DNA of 64,000 bases, from positions 1 through 64,000 of the forward strand of contig JADEXA010000024.1 in the NCBI GenBank assembly GCA_015207365.1. The letters are read 5' to 3'. The notes beneath the pieces are model-generated. The model was not told the DNA's origin. It ran no database searches and worked only from the letters and a program-made list of their open reading frames with translations. Each line of letters opens with the position of its first letter. Within the stretch, counting starts at the first letter, position 1. This document shows positions 25,310 to 33,468 of the stretch, one piece after another. The DNA comes from Vacuolonema iberomarrocanum LEGE 07170. GTDB taxonomy: Bacteria > Cyanobacteriota > Cyanobacteriia > Elainellales > Elainellaceae. Position numbers and translations under genes: made by a program.

Positions 25310-25921
25310 ATGATTAGTCCTGAGTTTTTGCTAGCCGCTTTGATTGTTGTTCTCATCCCCGGCATTGGCGCGTTGTACACGGTCTCGACCGGGCTGCTAT
25401 ACGGCCAACGTGCGAGTGTCGCAGCAGCATTGGGCTGCACAGCAGGGGTCGTTCCCCATCTACTCTTGAGTATTGTGGGACTGTCTTTGCTGTGGCAGAT
25501 GAATGCGATCGCCTTCCAGTTCCTCAAGTTTGCGGGCACAGGTTATCTGATTTATGTGGCCTGGGCGATGGGATCAAGCAGAGGCGTTTCTTTAGACCTA
25601 GCATTGCCCCAACAGAACCTATGGAAAATCGCCAGAAAAGCCGTTTGGCTCAATCTTTTGAATCCGCAACTAACGACATTTCTTTTGGCATTTCTGCCAC
25701 TTTTCATTCCAACTGACGTGTCATTCCCCATTATTGGATTGTTAGGGCTGGGAGGTGTCTTTATGGCTATCACCTTTGCGGTCTTTGCCGCTTATGGGTT
25801 GCTGGCCAGTCGTTTCCGCAAGCGCGTTGTAGGTTCACCCCACCTCATTCTTTGGACACGACGCTTGTTCGCCGTTTTGTTTGCCATCCTCGCCGTACAG
25901 CTCGCCGTGGCAGCTCCTTAG
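25310..25921 (+). CDS. LysE/RhtB family amino-acid exporter
   Basis: Predicted 203-residue membrane protein with six helices. Family landmarks: LIVVLIPGIGALYTVSTGL at the start, the AALGCTAGVVPHLL segment, NLLNPQLTTFLLAFLPLFI and the FGAYGLLAS-like FAAYGLLASRFRK. It starts 6 bp after the B3/B4 gene and has a GGGTAGG site, so the two are co-translated. Substrate is not predictable; relatives export threonine, homoserine, lysine or leucine. Confidence 0.92.
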   Translation: MISPEFLLAALIVVLIPGIGALYTVSTGLLYGQRASVAAALGCTAGVVPHLLLSIVGLSLLWQMNAIAFQFLKFAGTGYLIYVAWAMGSSRGVSLDLALPQQNLWKIARKAVWLNLLNPQLTTFLLAFLPLFIPTDVSFPIIGLLGLGGVFMAITFAVFAAYGLLASRFRKRVVGSPHLILWTRRLFAVLFAILAVQLAVAAP

Positions 25922-25941
25922 GATTGTTAGACAGCTTGCTT

Positions 25942-26694
25942 CTAGGCTGCTTGCAGAACATAGAACGTGTAACCATAGAAGTCGCTGAATTGTTCAAACA
26001 GGTTCATCTCTTCTTCCGTTTCACGAATCACGGATTGAGTAACCGAAGTGATTTCGATCTGCTGCATTCGTTCACGGAGCGGGTTGTAGTAATTGACCCA
26101 CCAAGCCTGACTCGGCAGCCGATGCGTAGAAAGGACGCTAAAGCCAGATCGCTTCGCCCGAGCGATATTCTCAGCCTCAGTGCCCATTACTGGATAGGCG
26201 TTTTGCCAATAGGCGATCGCAGGCTCTGGGGCATCGTCAGCAAACCAGCTCATCTCTGATATGACAGCAACACCACTGATTGCAAGCAACGGCCTCCAGG
26301 TTTTAAGCGCCTGCTCAAACCCAAGATTATAAGCAGCCCCCTCAGACCAAAGTAGATCAATCGAACCCACTGGCCAATCGAGTTGAGCCATATCCCCATG
26401 AATTGGAATGACTAAATGCTCAAGACCCAACTGTTTTACCCGAGCTTTGAGTTCGTTAATAAAAGCCAACGAGGAATCTACTGCCGTAACAGTACTTTGA
26501 AAGTATTGCGCCAGCAGCAATGCACTCGCACCACCCCCACATCCTAGATCCGCAATTCGCGGCTTCCGAGGCAACGTAGAGAGATGGCTCAAAATATTGC
26601 GCGAGACATCAGCATCACCTGGCCCTTTACGATCCAGTCCACGGTGTAAATCAGTCAAAGCGGCGAAGTACTCAGCTTGAGGATCTGTATTCAT
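25942..26694 (-). CDS. Class I SAM-dependent methyltransferase
   Basis: Predicted 250 residues. SAM-binding motif I IADLGCGGGASALLLA, acidic motif II VTAVDSS, and GDMAQLDWP plus SIDLLWSEGAAYNLG. A late NLFEQFSDFYGYTFYVL tail is typical of small-molecule methyltransferases in the UbiE/Arsenite-like clan. Converges on the LysE gene with 20 bp between stops. Substrate unknown. Confidence 0.88.
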   Translation of the reverse strand: MNTDPQAEYFAALTDLHRGLDRKGPGDADVSRNILSHLSTLPRKPRIADLGCGGGASALLLAQYFQSTVTAVDSSLAFINELKARVKQLGLEHLVIPIHGDMAQLDWPVGSIDLLWSEGAAYNLGFEQALKTWRPLLAISGVAVISEMSWFADDAPEPAIAYWQNAYPVMGTEAENIARAKRSGFSVLSTHRLPSQAWWVNYYNPLRERMQQIEITSVTQSVIRETEEEMNLFEQFSDFYGYTFYVLQAA

Positions 26695-26857
26695 ATGGAT
26701 TTTTTCTAGCTCTAATGCCGAAAACCACTTGACACATTCACGGCTTCATAGTTAGTGAAGTTGTGCGGCGGCAGGTAGCCCGTAATGCTGTATCAAGAAT
26801 CTTCAAGTCGCCCGTACCAAAGCAGTGTTCGACTGCCATGAGTCCCTACAGTTCAGA

Positions 26858-28747
26858 CTAACTATCCTCTTCAGCCTCAATATCATCCTCATTGTCCTCG
26901 TTTGCTTCATCCATTTCAGGCAAACTATCAACAGACATCTCCTTTGATTCTCTTGACTTCAACTGTTCAAGAATAAGTCGAACTTCATCATTGACATCAG
27001 TTTTATCCAGATGATCAATTAGATCTTTACGCGATAGGTTATAACCTAGCCCATTTAACCAAGCAAAAACCTCCCTAAGAGTTTCTTTACCCATACCAAC
27101 TCTTAGTAACTCATTTAAATCTGTGTAAGCCTCATATTCTTCACGCATCCTTTTAGCTGAACTCTTTACAGTCTGAGGATTACGATACTCACTTAAACCT
27201 AGTAAAACAGCTGTTTTATAAATACTATCCTCAAGATTGTCATCAAAACTATACTTATTGAGTTGAATAGTATTTTTAAGTATCTCCATTATCTTAGCCT
27301 CTATGTCTTGTTCAGAGGGAGGTGTTTTACTAGGATACTTTGAATTTAAAGCTCTATAGAACAAGTTGGGTTTAAGTATATAGTTTTCTACTTCGTGTTT
27401 TTGAAGATGATGCAACTTAACGTTAGCCCTGGCAGCAAATTCTGTGAGGTAATCCCTCCATTCAGTATCAAGCCCATCTCCATCTCTTATGAAGTGAATT
27501 TCGATGTCTTGACCAACCATTTCTTGGAGAACATTATGAATCTGAAATGGGATTTTATCATCTTTTCCTCTCCCTCTCAATGTTGGAACTGTATTAGCTC
27601 CTGAGAAACACTTTGTTCCCAGTACTTTATCAAAAGCCTCAAACAAAGATATATTAGAGTCTTCGAAGAAAATCAATTTACCACTGATTATTGTCTTTCC
27701 TAAGTCATAGTTATCGATCCTAAGAGATATTTGTTCTTCTACATCTGATGAATTAGCAAGAAAAGTATTTACTTCAGCTTGTGAAGAAATTGGCACAACT
27801 TCAGTTGGTTGTGCAGCTCTTATAATAGATGTCGAGTGGGTAGATATTATAATTTGAATATCTAACTCTTGCTGAATATACCTTAAAGTATTTGCTAAAG
27901 ATGTTTGTAAGTTTGGGTGTAAATGAGCATCAGGTTCATCTAACAAAACCACAGAAGATTGATCAGGGCAGAATCTGTATATTGGTGCAATGATTTGTAA
28001 GATTTGCATAAAGCCACTCCCAGATGCACTGAAGTCTAGTGGCATACGTTGCGATTCACATAGATCGTTGTATTTAGCGGTTATATTCACATCAGCATTT
28101 TCATTAAAGCCAATATCTCCTAAATAAAAATCAAAGTCTTCTCTAAGCCTGTTAACTAATTGAGAAAATCGCTCAGGATTTCTTTGGTGAGTATCCAAAA
28201 GTAGGTTGCGAAGAATCAGACTAATCTCGCCTGTTCGTAACCGCTCCTGCATAGCGGCTGGGAACAAGCGCTCCTCAGAGGATAGTAACCCTACAAATCC
28301 AGATATAAATAGTGGTGATTTAGTGTGTAAGCACGGGTTATTACTCAGATTATGTTGCTCAGAGATACATTTAATATTAAAGGCTCCATATAGCAATCTA
28401 ATTTGCAATTTATATTCATTATCATTAAGATCCGTCAATGTAATTATTGAGCCACCATCTTTTGATCTGCCACCTGTCTTCTTTGCGTAATATAACTCTC
28501 GTGAGTCTGCAATACTAATACCTGGTATTGTCGGCAAACCAATGCCTTTGTCTCGTATTGTCAAATCACCTTCGGAACTAGCCTCCACAAATTCATGCAC
28601 ATAAAACCTGTCTAATGCAAGGTTAATGGACTGCAGTACAGTTGTCTTGCCTGAGCTGTTTTCTCCCATCAAGACTGTGAATGGCCTTAATTCAACCGTA
28701 ACGTCTTTGAATTTCTTAAAGTTTTGAAGATGAACTTTTGTAAGCAT
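26858..28747 (-). CDS. OLD-type ATPase with TOPRIM-like nuclease region (candidate defence protein)
   Basis: Predicted 629 residues. N-terminal SMC/RecF-like ATPase: Walker A GENSSGKTT (28-36), then a signature-like SASGSGFMQILQI, Walker B VVLLDEPDAHLHP and switch IISTHSTSIIRA. A C-terminal region follows with KLIFFEDSNIS, the acidic RDGDGLDTEW and KHEVENYIL, which fits the TOPRIM nuclease half of OLD-family proteins. An acidic tail ends the chain (DEANEDNEDDIEAEEDS). Proteins of this layout include OLD, GajA and PARIS-like effectors in phage defence; no GajB-type helicase is adjacent, so a class 1 OLD protein is most likely. Clearly AT-richer than neighbours. It starts about 80 bp downstream of an attC-like site. 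Confidence 0.85.
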   Translation of the reverse strand: MLTKVHLQNFKKFKDVTVELRPFTVLMGENSSGKTTVLQSINLALDRFYVHEFVEASSEGDLTIRDKGIGLPTIPGISIADSRELYYAKKTGGRSKDGGSIITLTDLNDNEYKLQIRLLYGAFNIKCISEQHNLSNNPCLHTKSPLFISGFVGLLSSEERLFPAAMQERLRTGEISLILRNLLLDTHQRNPERFSQLVNRLREDFDFYLGDIGFNENADVNITAKYNDLCESQRMPLDFSASGSGFMQILQIIAPIYRFCPDQSSVVLLDEPDAHLHPNLQTSLANTLRYIQQELDIQIIISTHSTSIIRAAQPTEVVPISSQAEVNTFLANSSDVEEQISLRIDNYDLGKTIISGKLIFFEDSNISLFEAFDKVLGTKCFSGANTVPTLRGRGKDDKIPFQIHNVLQEMVGQDIEIHFIRDGDGLDTEWRDYLTEFAARANVKLHHLQKHEVENYILKPNLFYRALNSKYPSKTPPSEQDIEAKIMEILKNTIQLNKYSFDDNLEDSIYKTAVLLGLSEYRNPQTVKSSAKRMREEYEAYTDLNELLRVGMGKETLREVFAWLNGLGYNLSRKDLIDHLDKTDVNDEVRLILEQLKSRESKEMSVDSLPEMDEANEDNEDDIEAEEDS

Positions 28748-28825
28748 TTGGCATTCTCAAGATTTTTGTATGAGGGGATGGATAGATAGCATTTAATCTT
28801 ACACAATCTGACAAGCGTTTCAGCA

Positions 28826-28912
28826 GTTGAACGATAAAGTTGAGCCGCGAACGGCGTCGTACTCGACGGCGTCGGGCTAACGGCGTCCGTTGGCTCCAAC
28901 GAATAGTTAAGT
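28826..28912 (-). other. attC-like recombination site A (87 bp)
   Basis: On the reverse strand: R'' ACTTAAC (28912-28906), L'' with GTTGGAGCC, a spacer loop, L' GGCTCAAC, and R' GTTCAAC (28832-28826). The two L arms pair perfectly except for one extra base (extra C on the plus-strand right arm), the extrahelical-base signature of integron attC sites. It matches sites B and C in length, orientation and position of the extra base. Confidence 0.7.
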
Positions 28913-29040
28913 CGTGGCGGAGATCATTCTTTTAGGGTGCCCAAACGCTAACAGATAACTGATATGTTTGTCCTAATAAGTAACTTTTAAATCCGCCGCC
29001 GATTTAACTTGTTATTAGAGAGAAAGTTTCTGCCTAATAC

Positions 29041-29155
29041 CCCTATACGGATGATTAGATGGAAATATTTCAGCCCAATGCCCTTATAGGGATGATTAGG
29101 TGGAAATACGTCAGTCTAACATCCCTATATGGGTGATTAGGTGGATGGATTCAGT
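29041..29155. repeat. Three tandem units of about 41 bp
   Basis: Units begin at 29041 (CCCTATACGG), 29081 (CCCTTATAGGG) and 29123 (CCCTATATGGG); each continues with GATGATTAGRTGGAAATA or a variant. The unit heads are small inverted repeats. The 28913-29345 stretch has no convincing gene; a possible 82-codon frame at 29141 has no recognisable features. Confidence 0.7.
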
Positions 29156-29345
29156 ATAATCCCCTTCCAACTGAGGTACCGGGATTCCTTAGGTTTTGTT
29201 TATTCTTTTTTTATGATTTTTACGAAACCCTTGCAGCTACGTTCGAGGAAGCTGATGAATCAGGTGCGTGATGCGAGACTGGCTGGGATTACATTGGGAT
29301 TAAAGACTGTATTTGAGCGACATGAACGCCGCTGCCGTTTTCTCG

Positions 29346-29456
29346 TTACTGCCATGTATCCGATTCAACAAGATCCTGATCCAGGTTGATTAGGCGATCG
29401 CCCACGCGCAAATCATGATCATCATGGCTAATCACCAAATTAGCTCTATCGTGGTG
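29346..29456 (-). pseudogene. Possible C-terminal remnant of a DevA-type ABC ATPase
   Basis: The reverse-strand frame ending in TAA at 29346 reads ANLVISHDDHDLRVGDRL then INLDQDLVES. This matches the H-loop and D-R-I tail of DevA/LolD-like ABC ATPases (consensus VTHDxRILDxADRI). No Walker A, signature or Walker B is found upstream, so only the last 30-odd codons seem to remain. The similarity is short, and chance cannot be excluded. Confidence 0.35.
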
Positions 29457-29495
29457 TTTCAGTCTGGGAGGAAATAACCCGCATTTGAGTAAGGG

Positions 29496-29768
29496 TTATC
29501 GCGTTGAATTCTCCTGCATAGTGGGTGACAAAGCCCGCTGGATGGCAGCGGTTGCTGCGTCCACTGTCAGTTGAGGCTGAGACCAGGCGATCGTCCAGGT
29601 GTCGTCGCTGCCGAGAATTTCTAGATCACTGTGGACGGGTGGCTTGCCCAACACATCCATGAGTTGCCGCGCCAAAATACAGTGACTGGTAACGTTGGTG
29701 ATGACCGCGATCGTGACCACCTCATCAGACTCGGCGATCGCCTCCTGAAAAATAGTTTTAATCTGCAT
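29496..29768 (-). CDS. Small hypothetical protein
   Basis: About 90 residues from ATG 29768, which has GGGAAGAG at a good distance; the frame is open to 29843 but the extension lacks a ribosome site. No family recognised. The chain is mildly acidic, with an N-terminal helix (IKTIFQEAIAESDEVV), a strand-like IAVITNV and a C-terminal AATAAIQRALS helix, suggesting a small alpha/beta fold. It lies in the accessory island on the same strand as the cassette genes. HIP1 sites inside it suggest long residence in a cyanobacterial genome. Confidence 0.5.
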   Translation of the reverse strand: MQIKTIFQEAIAESDEVVTIAVITNVTSHCILARQLMDVLGKPPVHSDLEILGSDDTWTIAWSQPQLTVDAATAAIQRALSPTMQENSTR

Positions 29769-30262
29769 AATATCTCTTCCCAAAGATACATTAGTCCATC
29801 CATCATGCGTTATTGAAATTTGTTTTTGAGGCTGAAATCCCAATCTACGACTAGACTAATGTCGCTGTTCTTGAAGAATCAATAGAGACAGCTAACACAA
29901 CCCTCTTCAGAGAACTCTCAGGAATATTCTCCTATTAGCTTAGAGTAAAGGCCGTGAAACAATAATCTCTGAGATCAAGACATTAACTGAGCTTGATCGC
30001 TGAGGGTACATAGTGAACAATTCCGACGGGCATTTTGTTTCTATTCATACCAGAGATCGAGATAGAATTTTCTATTTTTAAGGCTTTTTAAGAATAATCA
30101 AAAAGTATATTTTATTGTAGATTTATTAACTCGATTTTACTGGGCAAGACAATCTTAAGAGAACTTAAATACAACTTATTTTGCAGCTATACATACAAAA
30201 TATCTGTTCGCTATCTTCCCTAATGGTACAGGCGGGTATTGTTCTCACAGGGGACTTGAGTC
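29769..30262. other. AT-rich intergenic region
   Basis: No gene seen. Base composition falls sharply, with many A/T runs around 30055-30200, consistent with the promoter region of the forward gene at 30263 and of the small reverse gene at 29768. A short repeat TTAAGAGAACTTAAAT near 30150 is partly symmetrical. No tRNA or strong hairpin recognised. Confidence 0.4.
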
Positions 30263-30904
30263 ATGCAAATCGTTGGGTTACTCAGCAAGTTTGATCAGTG
30301 CGTTTTGAATATGGCTCTCATCCATCTCTGCAACAGCGAGAGCCATGTGGGGCAAGAGATGCGCCGTCAATACAATGCTTGGAAACAAGATAGTGATGAT
30401 CCGGTATTCAATCCCTGGCTGGATATTCATCAGTTCACTATTTATATTCCTCACCCCGATCAAGAGTATGAAGACGTCACCCTCGAAGCCGGACTTACCG
30501 AGGGGTATAACGTCGAGGTCGAACCAGTAAAAGACCCCAGCAACCTGATTTACAACATCCCCCAAGGGGGGCATTTTGTGGCCGTGCTAAAGCAAAAGCA
30601 AGTGGATGGTGATTTTGCGATCGCCGCCACTGGCATCTTTGTTCGCTCTCTGGCAATACTCAGCCTGGATGTCGTGGTAGATCTGGCGCAAGGAGAAACT
30701 CAGCCCATTGTGGTCAGGCATCCGATTATTCGCGACTATCCCCAAGATTGGGAAACGAAACTGCGCCTCTTCTTGCAGAGGGAAATCAACGATGAAGCCT
30801 TACCGCGCCCTGTGGGACACGTCGATCGCAGTTTGAATCGTGACTATCGCTCACCCAGATGGACAGAGGTTCACCAGGCAGGCGATGGCCTGTTAACCCT
30901 TTGA
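30263..30904 (+). CDS. Hypothetical protein
   Basis: Predicted 213 residues, ATG 30263 preceded by AGGGGAC about 9 bp upstream. Not recognised. No signal peptide or membrane helix. The middle has alternating beta-rich segments (HQFTIYIPHPDQEYEDVTLE, AILSLDVVVDLAQGETQPIVV), and the tail is basic and polar. It is the only forward-strand gene between two attC-like sites, in an AT-rich setting. Normal HIP1 content suggests a resident cyanobacterial gene. Confidence 0.6.
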   Translation: MQIVGLLSKFDQCVLNMALIHLCNSESHVGQEMRRQYNAWKQDSDDPVFNPWLDIHQFTIYIPHPDQEYEDVTLEAGLTEGYNVEVEPVKDPSNLIYNIPQGGHFVAVLKQKQVDGDFAIAATGIFVRSLAILSLDVVVDLAQGETQPIVVRHPIIRDYPQDWETKLRLFLQREINDEALPRPVGHVDRSLNRDYRSPRWTEVHQAGDGLLTL

Positions 30905-30942
30905 TGAAGGAGCGCTAATAAATTACTGCCTTTACCTTTGTA

Positions 30943-32163
30943 TTACCTCAGAGGTTTTAGAGCACTGTGCAAACGTTGAGTTAGATGTTTCGGGTGCGCT
31001 TGAGTCAAAGACACCGAGTCACATTGTTGAAACTGACAGAATTGTGTGATGGCATCTACAAATGCAGCAATGACTAAAGCTTCATCAAAATTATGTTGTT
31101 CCAAATGTAGTGACTTAATCTCTAAATAGCTGATTTTTCGATGGGCTTTACAATCCATTCGCCCAATAAATTCATCACGAAAAAGCAGTGGCAGGCAAAA
31201 GTAACCATACTGACGTTTGGCTGCGGGGACGTAACACTCTAACTGGTAATCGTATTGAAACAGTGCTTTGAGCCGTTCTCGCTGAATCACACTATTGTCG
31301 AATGGCGAAAGAATCAACATGCGGTTTCTCAACCGGGGAAGAGGGCGTTCGAAGGCACCCGTTTCCAATATAAATACTTCGCCACTGCTCACTTGTAATT
31401 GTTCTAAAGTGCGCTGCGCCAACCTTTCATTTACCAAAGCTTTTACAGCCTTGCGTAGTTCAGCATTTCGGCGCTGGTAGGTTAGCCCTTTGAGTGAAAC
31501 CAACCCATGGCAGCGCAACTGTTGATCGACAATATGCGCCGCAAATTCTTCCATGCTGGGCATTTGTGAATTTACGTGAGATGGCAGTACCCGCTCGGTC
31601 AGGTCATATATTTTCTGGAAACCTTCGCGGGCACTGACCATTAGGTCGCCCTCCATATACAACTGTTCGAGTGCTTTTTTGGCAGGCTTCCAGTCCCACC
31701 AGCCTGCACGTTTTGTGGTGTTCGTTTCTATATCTCGGGATCGTATCGGGCCATCTGAACGTATGCGTGCCAACAGTTTATCCATGAGCTTCCTATCACT
31801 GTTTCTGTACCAATGGGTTTGACCGTTTTTAATGGCATGTTTGTAGGGTAAGGAGAAGCGAAAATCGGCGATAGGAAGAAAAGCTGCCGCATGTGCCCAA
31901 TATTCAAAAATGTCTCCATTGAGCAACATTTGCTCCGTCATGACTGGCTTAAAGTTAGGCACTCTAGAGTAGAAAACATGATGGTGTGCTCGTTCCACCA
32001 CCGATATGGTGTCGATCTGTACAGACCCTAGGTGGTTAATCGCTTTACGTGCCCCCGCCAAACCACGCCCATAGGGCTGAGCCTGCAGCAACCCTTGTGC
32101 AGCCAGGGCAAGGCGGCGTAAACGCGCCTGCTCTTGTGGATGTTTAATTTCAATCATGATCAT
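30943..32163 (-). CDS. Winged-helix DNA-binding protein, YcaQ-like DNA glycosylase family
   Basis: About 406 residues from ATG 32163. Family marks of the HTH_42/YcaQ (AlkX) group: LGSVQIDTISVVERAHHH with the essential Q-x-D pair, a YWAHAAAFLP segment, an SDGPIRSRDI wing and a late LSPFDNSVIQRERL. Characterised members unhook DNA interstrand crosslinks or act as self-resistance enzymes to DNA-alkylating natural products. The start codon lies only 8 bp from attC-like site B, exactly how genes sit in integron cassettes. The sequence has few HIP1 sites and reads unlike neighbouring native genes, supporting horizontal acquisition. Confidence 0.88.
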   Translation of the reverse strand: MIMIEIKHPQEQARLRRLALAAQGLLQAQPYGRGLAGARKAINHLGSVQIDTISVVERAHHHVFYSRVPNFKPVMTEQMLLNGDIFEYWAHAAAFLPIADFRFSLPYKHAIKNGQTHWYRNSDRKLMDKLLARIRSDGPIRSRDIETNTTKRAGWWDWKPAKKALEQLYMEGDLMVSAREGFQKIYDLTERVLPSHVNSQMPSMEEFAAHIVDQQLRCHGLVSLKGLTYQRRNAELRKAVKALVNERLAQRTLEQLQVSSGEVFILETGAFERPLPRLRNRMLILSPFDNSVIQRERLKALFQYDYQLECYVPAAKRQYGYFCLPLLFRDEFIGRMDCKAHRKISYLEIKSLHLEQHNFDEALVIAAFVDAITQFCQFQQCDSVSLTQAHPKHLTQRLHSALKPLR

Positions 32164-32170
32164 ACTTGCC

Positions 32171-32257
32171 GCATAACGGTGCTGTTGAGCGGCTGCAAGC
32201 AACTTAGAAATTTACCGCAGTCACCGTCATCAGTCCGCTCCAACAGAATTGTTAGAT
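32171..32257 (-). other. attC-like recombination site B (87 bp)
   Basis: On the reverse strand: R'' ATCTAAC (consensus RYYYAAC, perfect), L'' CTGTTGGAGCGG, loop, L' CCGCTCAACAG and R' GTTATGC. The L arms pair over 11 bp with one unpaired extra base, as in integron attC sites. The YcaQ-like gene starts 8 bp beyond its R' end and the hydrolase gene ends 161 bp before its R'' end. Confidence 0.8.
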
Positions 32258-32417
32258 CGGATGACGATACCCAAAAGTCAAGCAGTCCCAATCTATATGA
32301 ACGAGAAAATTGAGTTAGCTCACGACGTAATCCGCTTAAATTTCTACCAGCCAATCTTCTTTGACAAAACAAACGGGACACTTTAACAAAAGTACAAGCA
32401 GGATGGGTATATGTCGC

Positions 32418-33377
32418 TCACGTCCTTTCCAGCAACCAGCTAGCCATTTTTTCCATTACCCTGCTAGTGACCTCTTCTCGATCTTGCAACAGTTGATGGC
32501 CTGTAGTGTCCTCGACCCAGAAGCCTTCCGTTAGGGGGCCTGATTGATCGACAAACTGCTGCATGGCTGCACACATGGTTCGGCAATCATTAACGGCATG
32601 AATCGCCAGTAACGGCACTTTAAACGCCTCGGCCCTTCTCGCAATCTTCTCTCCGGTTGTGACCGTAGCAGTCGCTGCCGCCATGGTTGGTCGAGGCGAA
32701 ACTTGAACGCCTGGGTCGAGACGGGCGACCTTGGCCCACTCCTTGTCGCCGAACGCTGCGTCAAAAGTGGCTGAAAAGTCGGTTGCTGGCATTTTCAGTC
32801 TTGGATAGTAGCGTGACAGAAAGGCCAAGACCTTGATAACAGGTTTGGGCGGCAATGTGGCCGGATCGATTTCAAGCGCCGCACCTGTCACAATGATTCC
32901 CGCCAAGTTGATGCCAGTCGCTTTTGCCCTGTGTTCTGCGAGGCCAGCTGCGAGTACTTGAAGACCCCCGACCGATTCGCCAATAAGGAAGATGGGCACA
33001 TCCGCTGAGCATTGCAGCTGCTGCTGGGTCCAAACTAGGGCCGCAAAGATGTCTTCCACAAAGTCGTCGAATTGGTTGATGTGTATACACTCTTCGGGAG
33101 TCCCCGGTTCGGCCTCGGAGTAGCCCATCCCGACCGGATCGTAACTTGTGCAGGCAAAACCTTGCTGGTTCAAGAACAAAGCGAGGGGCTCAAAATAACC
33201 AGAATGCCAGCCTCCACCCGGTACCATCAGGCAAACAGCACGTGGACTTTCCACGTTGTTTCTCCAAACCCTCGTCGCAAGCTTGGCACCTCGCGGCGAG
33301 TACAGAGGATTCACCGCTGGTTCGGGTGGCCGTGGGACAGCCGGTTTCTCGAGGATAGGCATGGTATGTGATTCCAT
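32418..33377 (-). CDS. Alpha/beta hydrolase (monoacylglycerol-lipase-like)
   Basis: Predicted 319 residues. Oxyanion segment MVPGGGWHSGYFEPLALFL, nucleophile elbow GESVGG, acid Asp in HAVNDCRT and catalytic His in TGHQLLQD give a complete triad. The order matches serine aminopeptidase S33/monoglyceride lipases; a lid domain lies between about 180 and 240. No signal peptide. It is transcribed divergently from a TetR regulator 91 bp away, whose ligand may be the hydrolase substrate. Both lie between attC-like sites C and B, as one cassette-sized block. Confidence 0.87.
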   Translation of the reverse strand: MESHTMPILEKPAVPRPPEPAVNPLYSPRGAKLATRVWRNNVESPRAVCLMVPGGGWHSGYFEPLALFLNQQGFACTSYDPVGMGYSEAEPGTPEECIHINQFDDFVEDIFAALVWTQQQLQCSADVPIFLIGESVGGLQVLAAGLAEHRAKATGINLAGIIVTGAALEIDPATLPPKPVIKVLAFLSRYYPRLKMPATDFSATFDAAFGDKEWAKVARLDPGVQVSPRPTMAAATATVTTGEKIARRAEAFKVPLLAIHAVNDCRTMCAAMQQFVDQSGPLTEGFWVEDTTGHQLLQDREEVTSRVMEKMASWLLERT

Positions 33378-33468
33378 AATCTTTGGGTAGCAAAGGTGAC
33401 TTATATTTCATGTTTTGCTATATTAACCGCATTCAGATTGAAACTGTCAAGCAAAATTTTTATTCAAC

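Noticed and set aside
26748..26865. Inverted pair around the end of the OLD-type gene considered as a fourth attC site
   Set aside because: The boxes point the wrong way (GTTAG outside-left, CTAAC outside-right) and there are no L arms with an extra base.
29141..29389. 82-codon forward frame after the tandem repeats
   Set aside because: Starts within the last repeat unit, no ribosome site, no recognisable domain, and overlaps a possible relic on the other strand.
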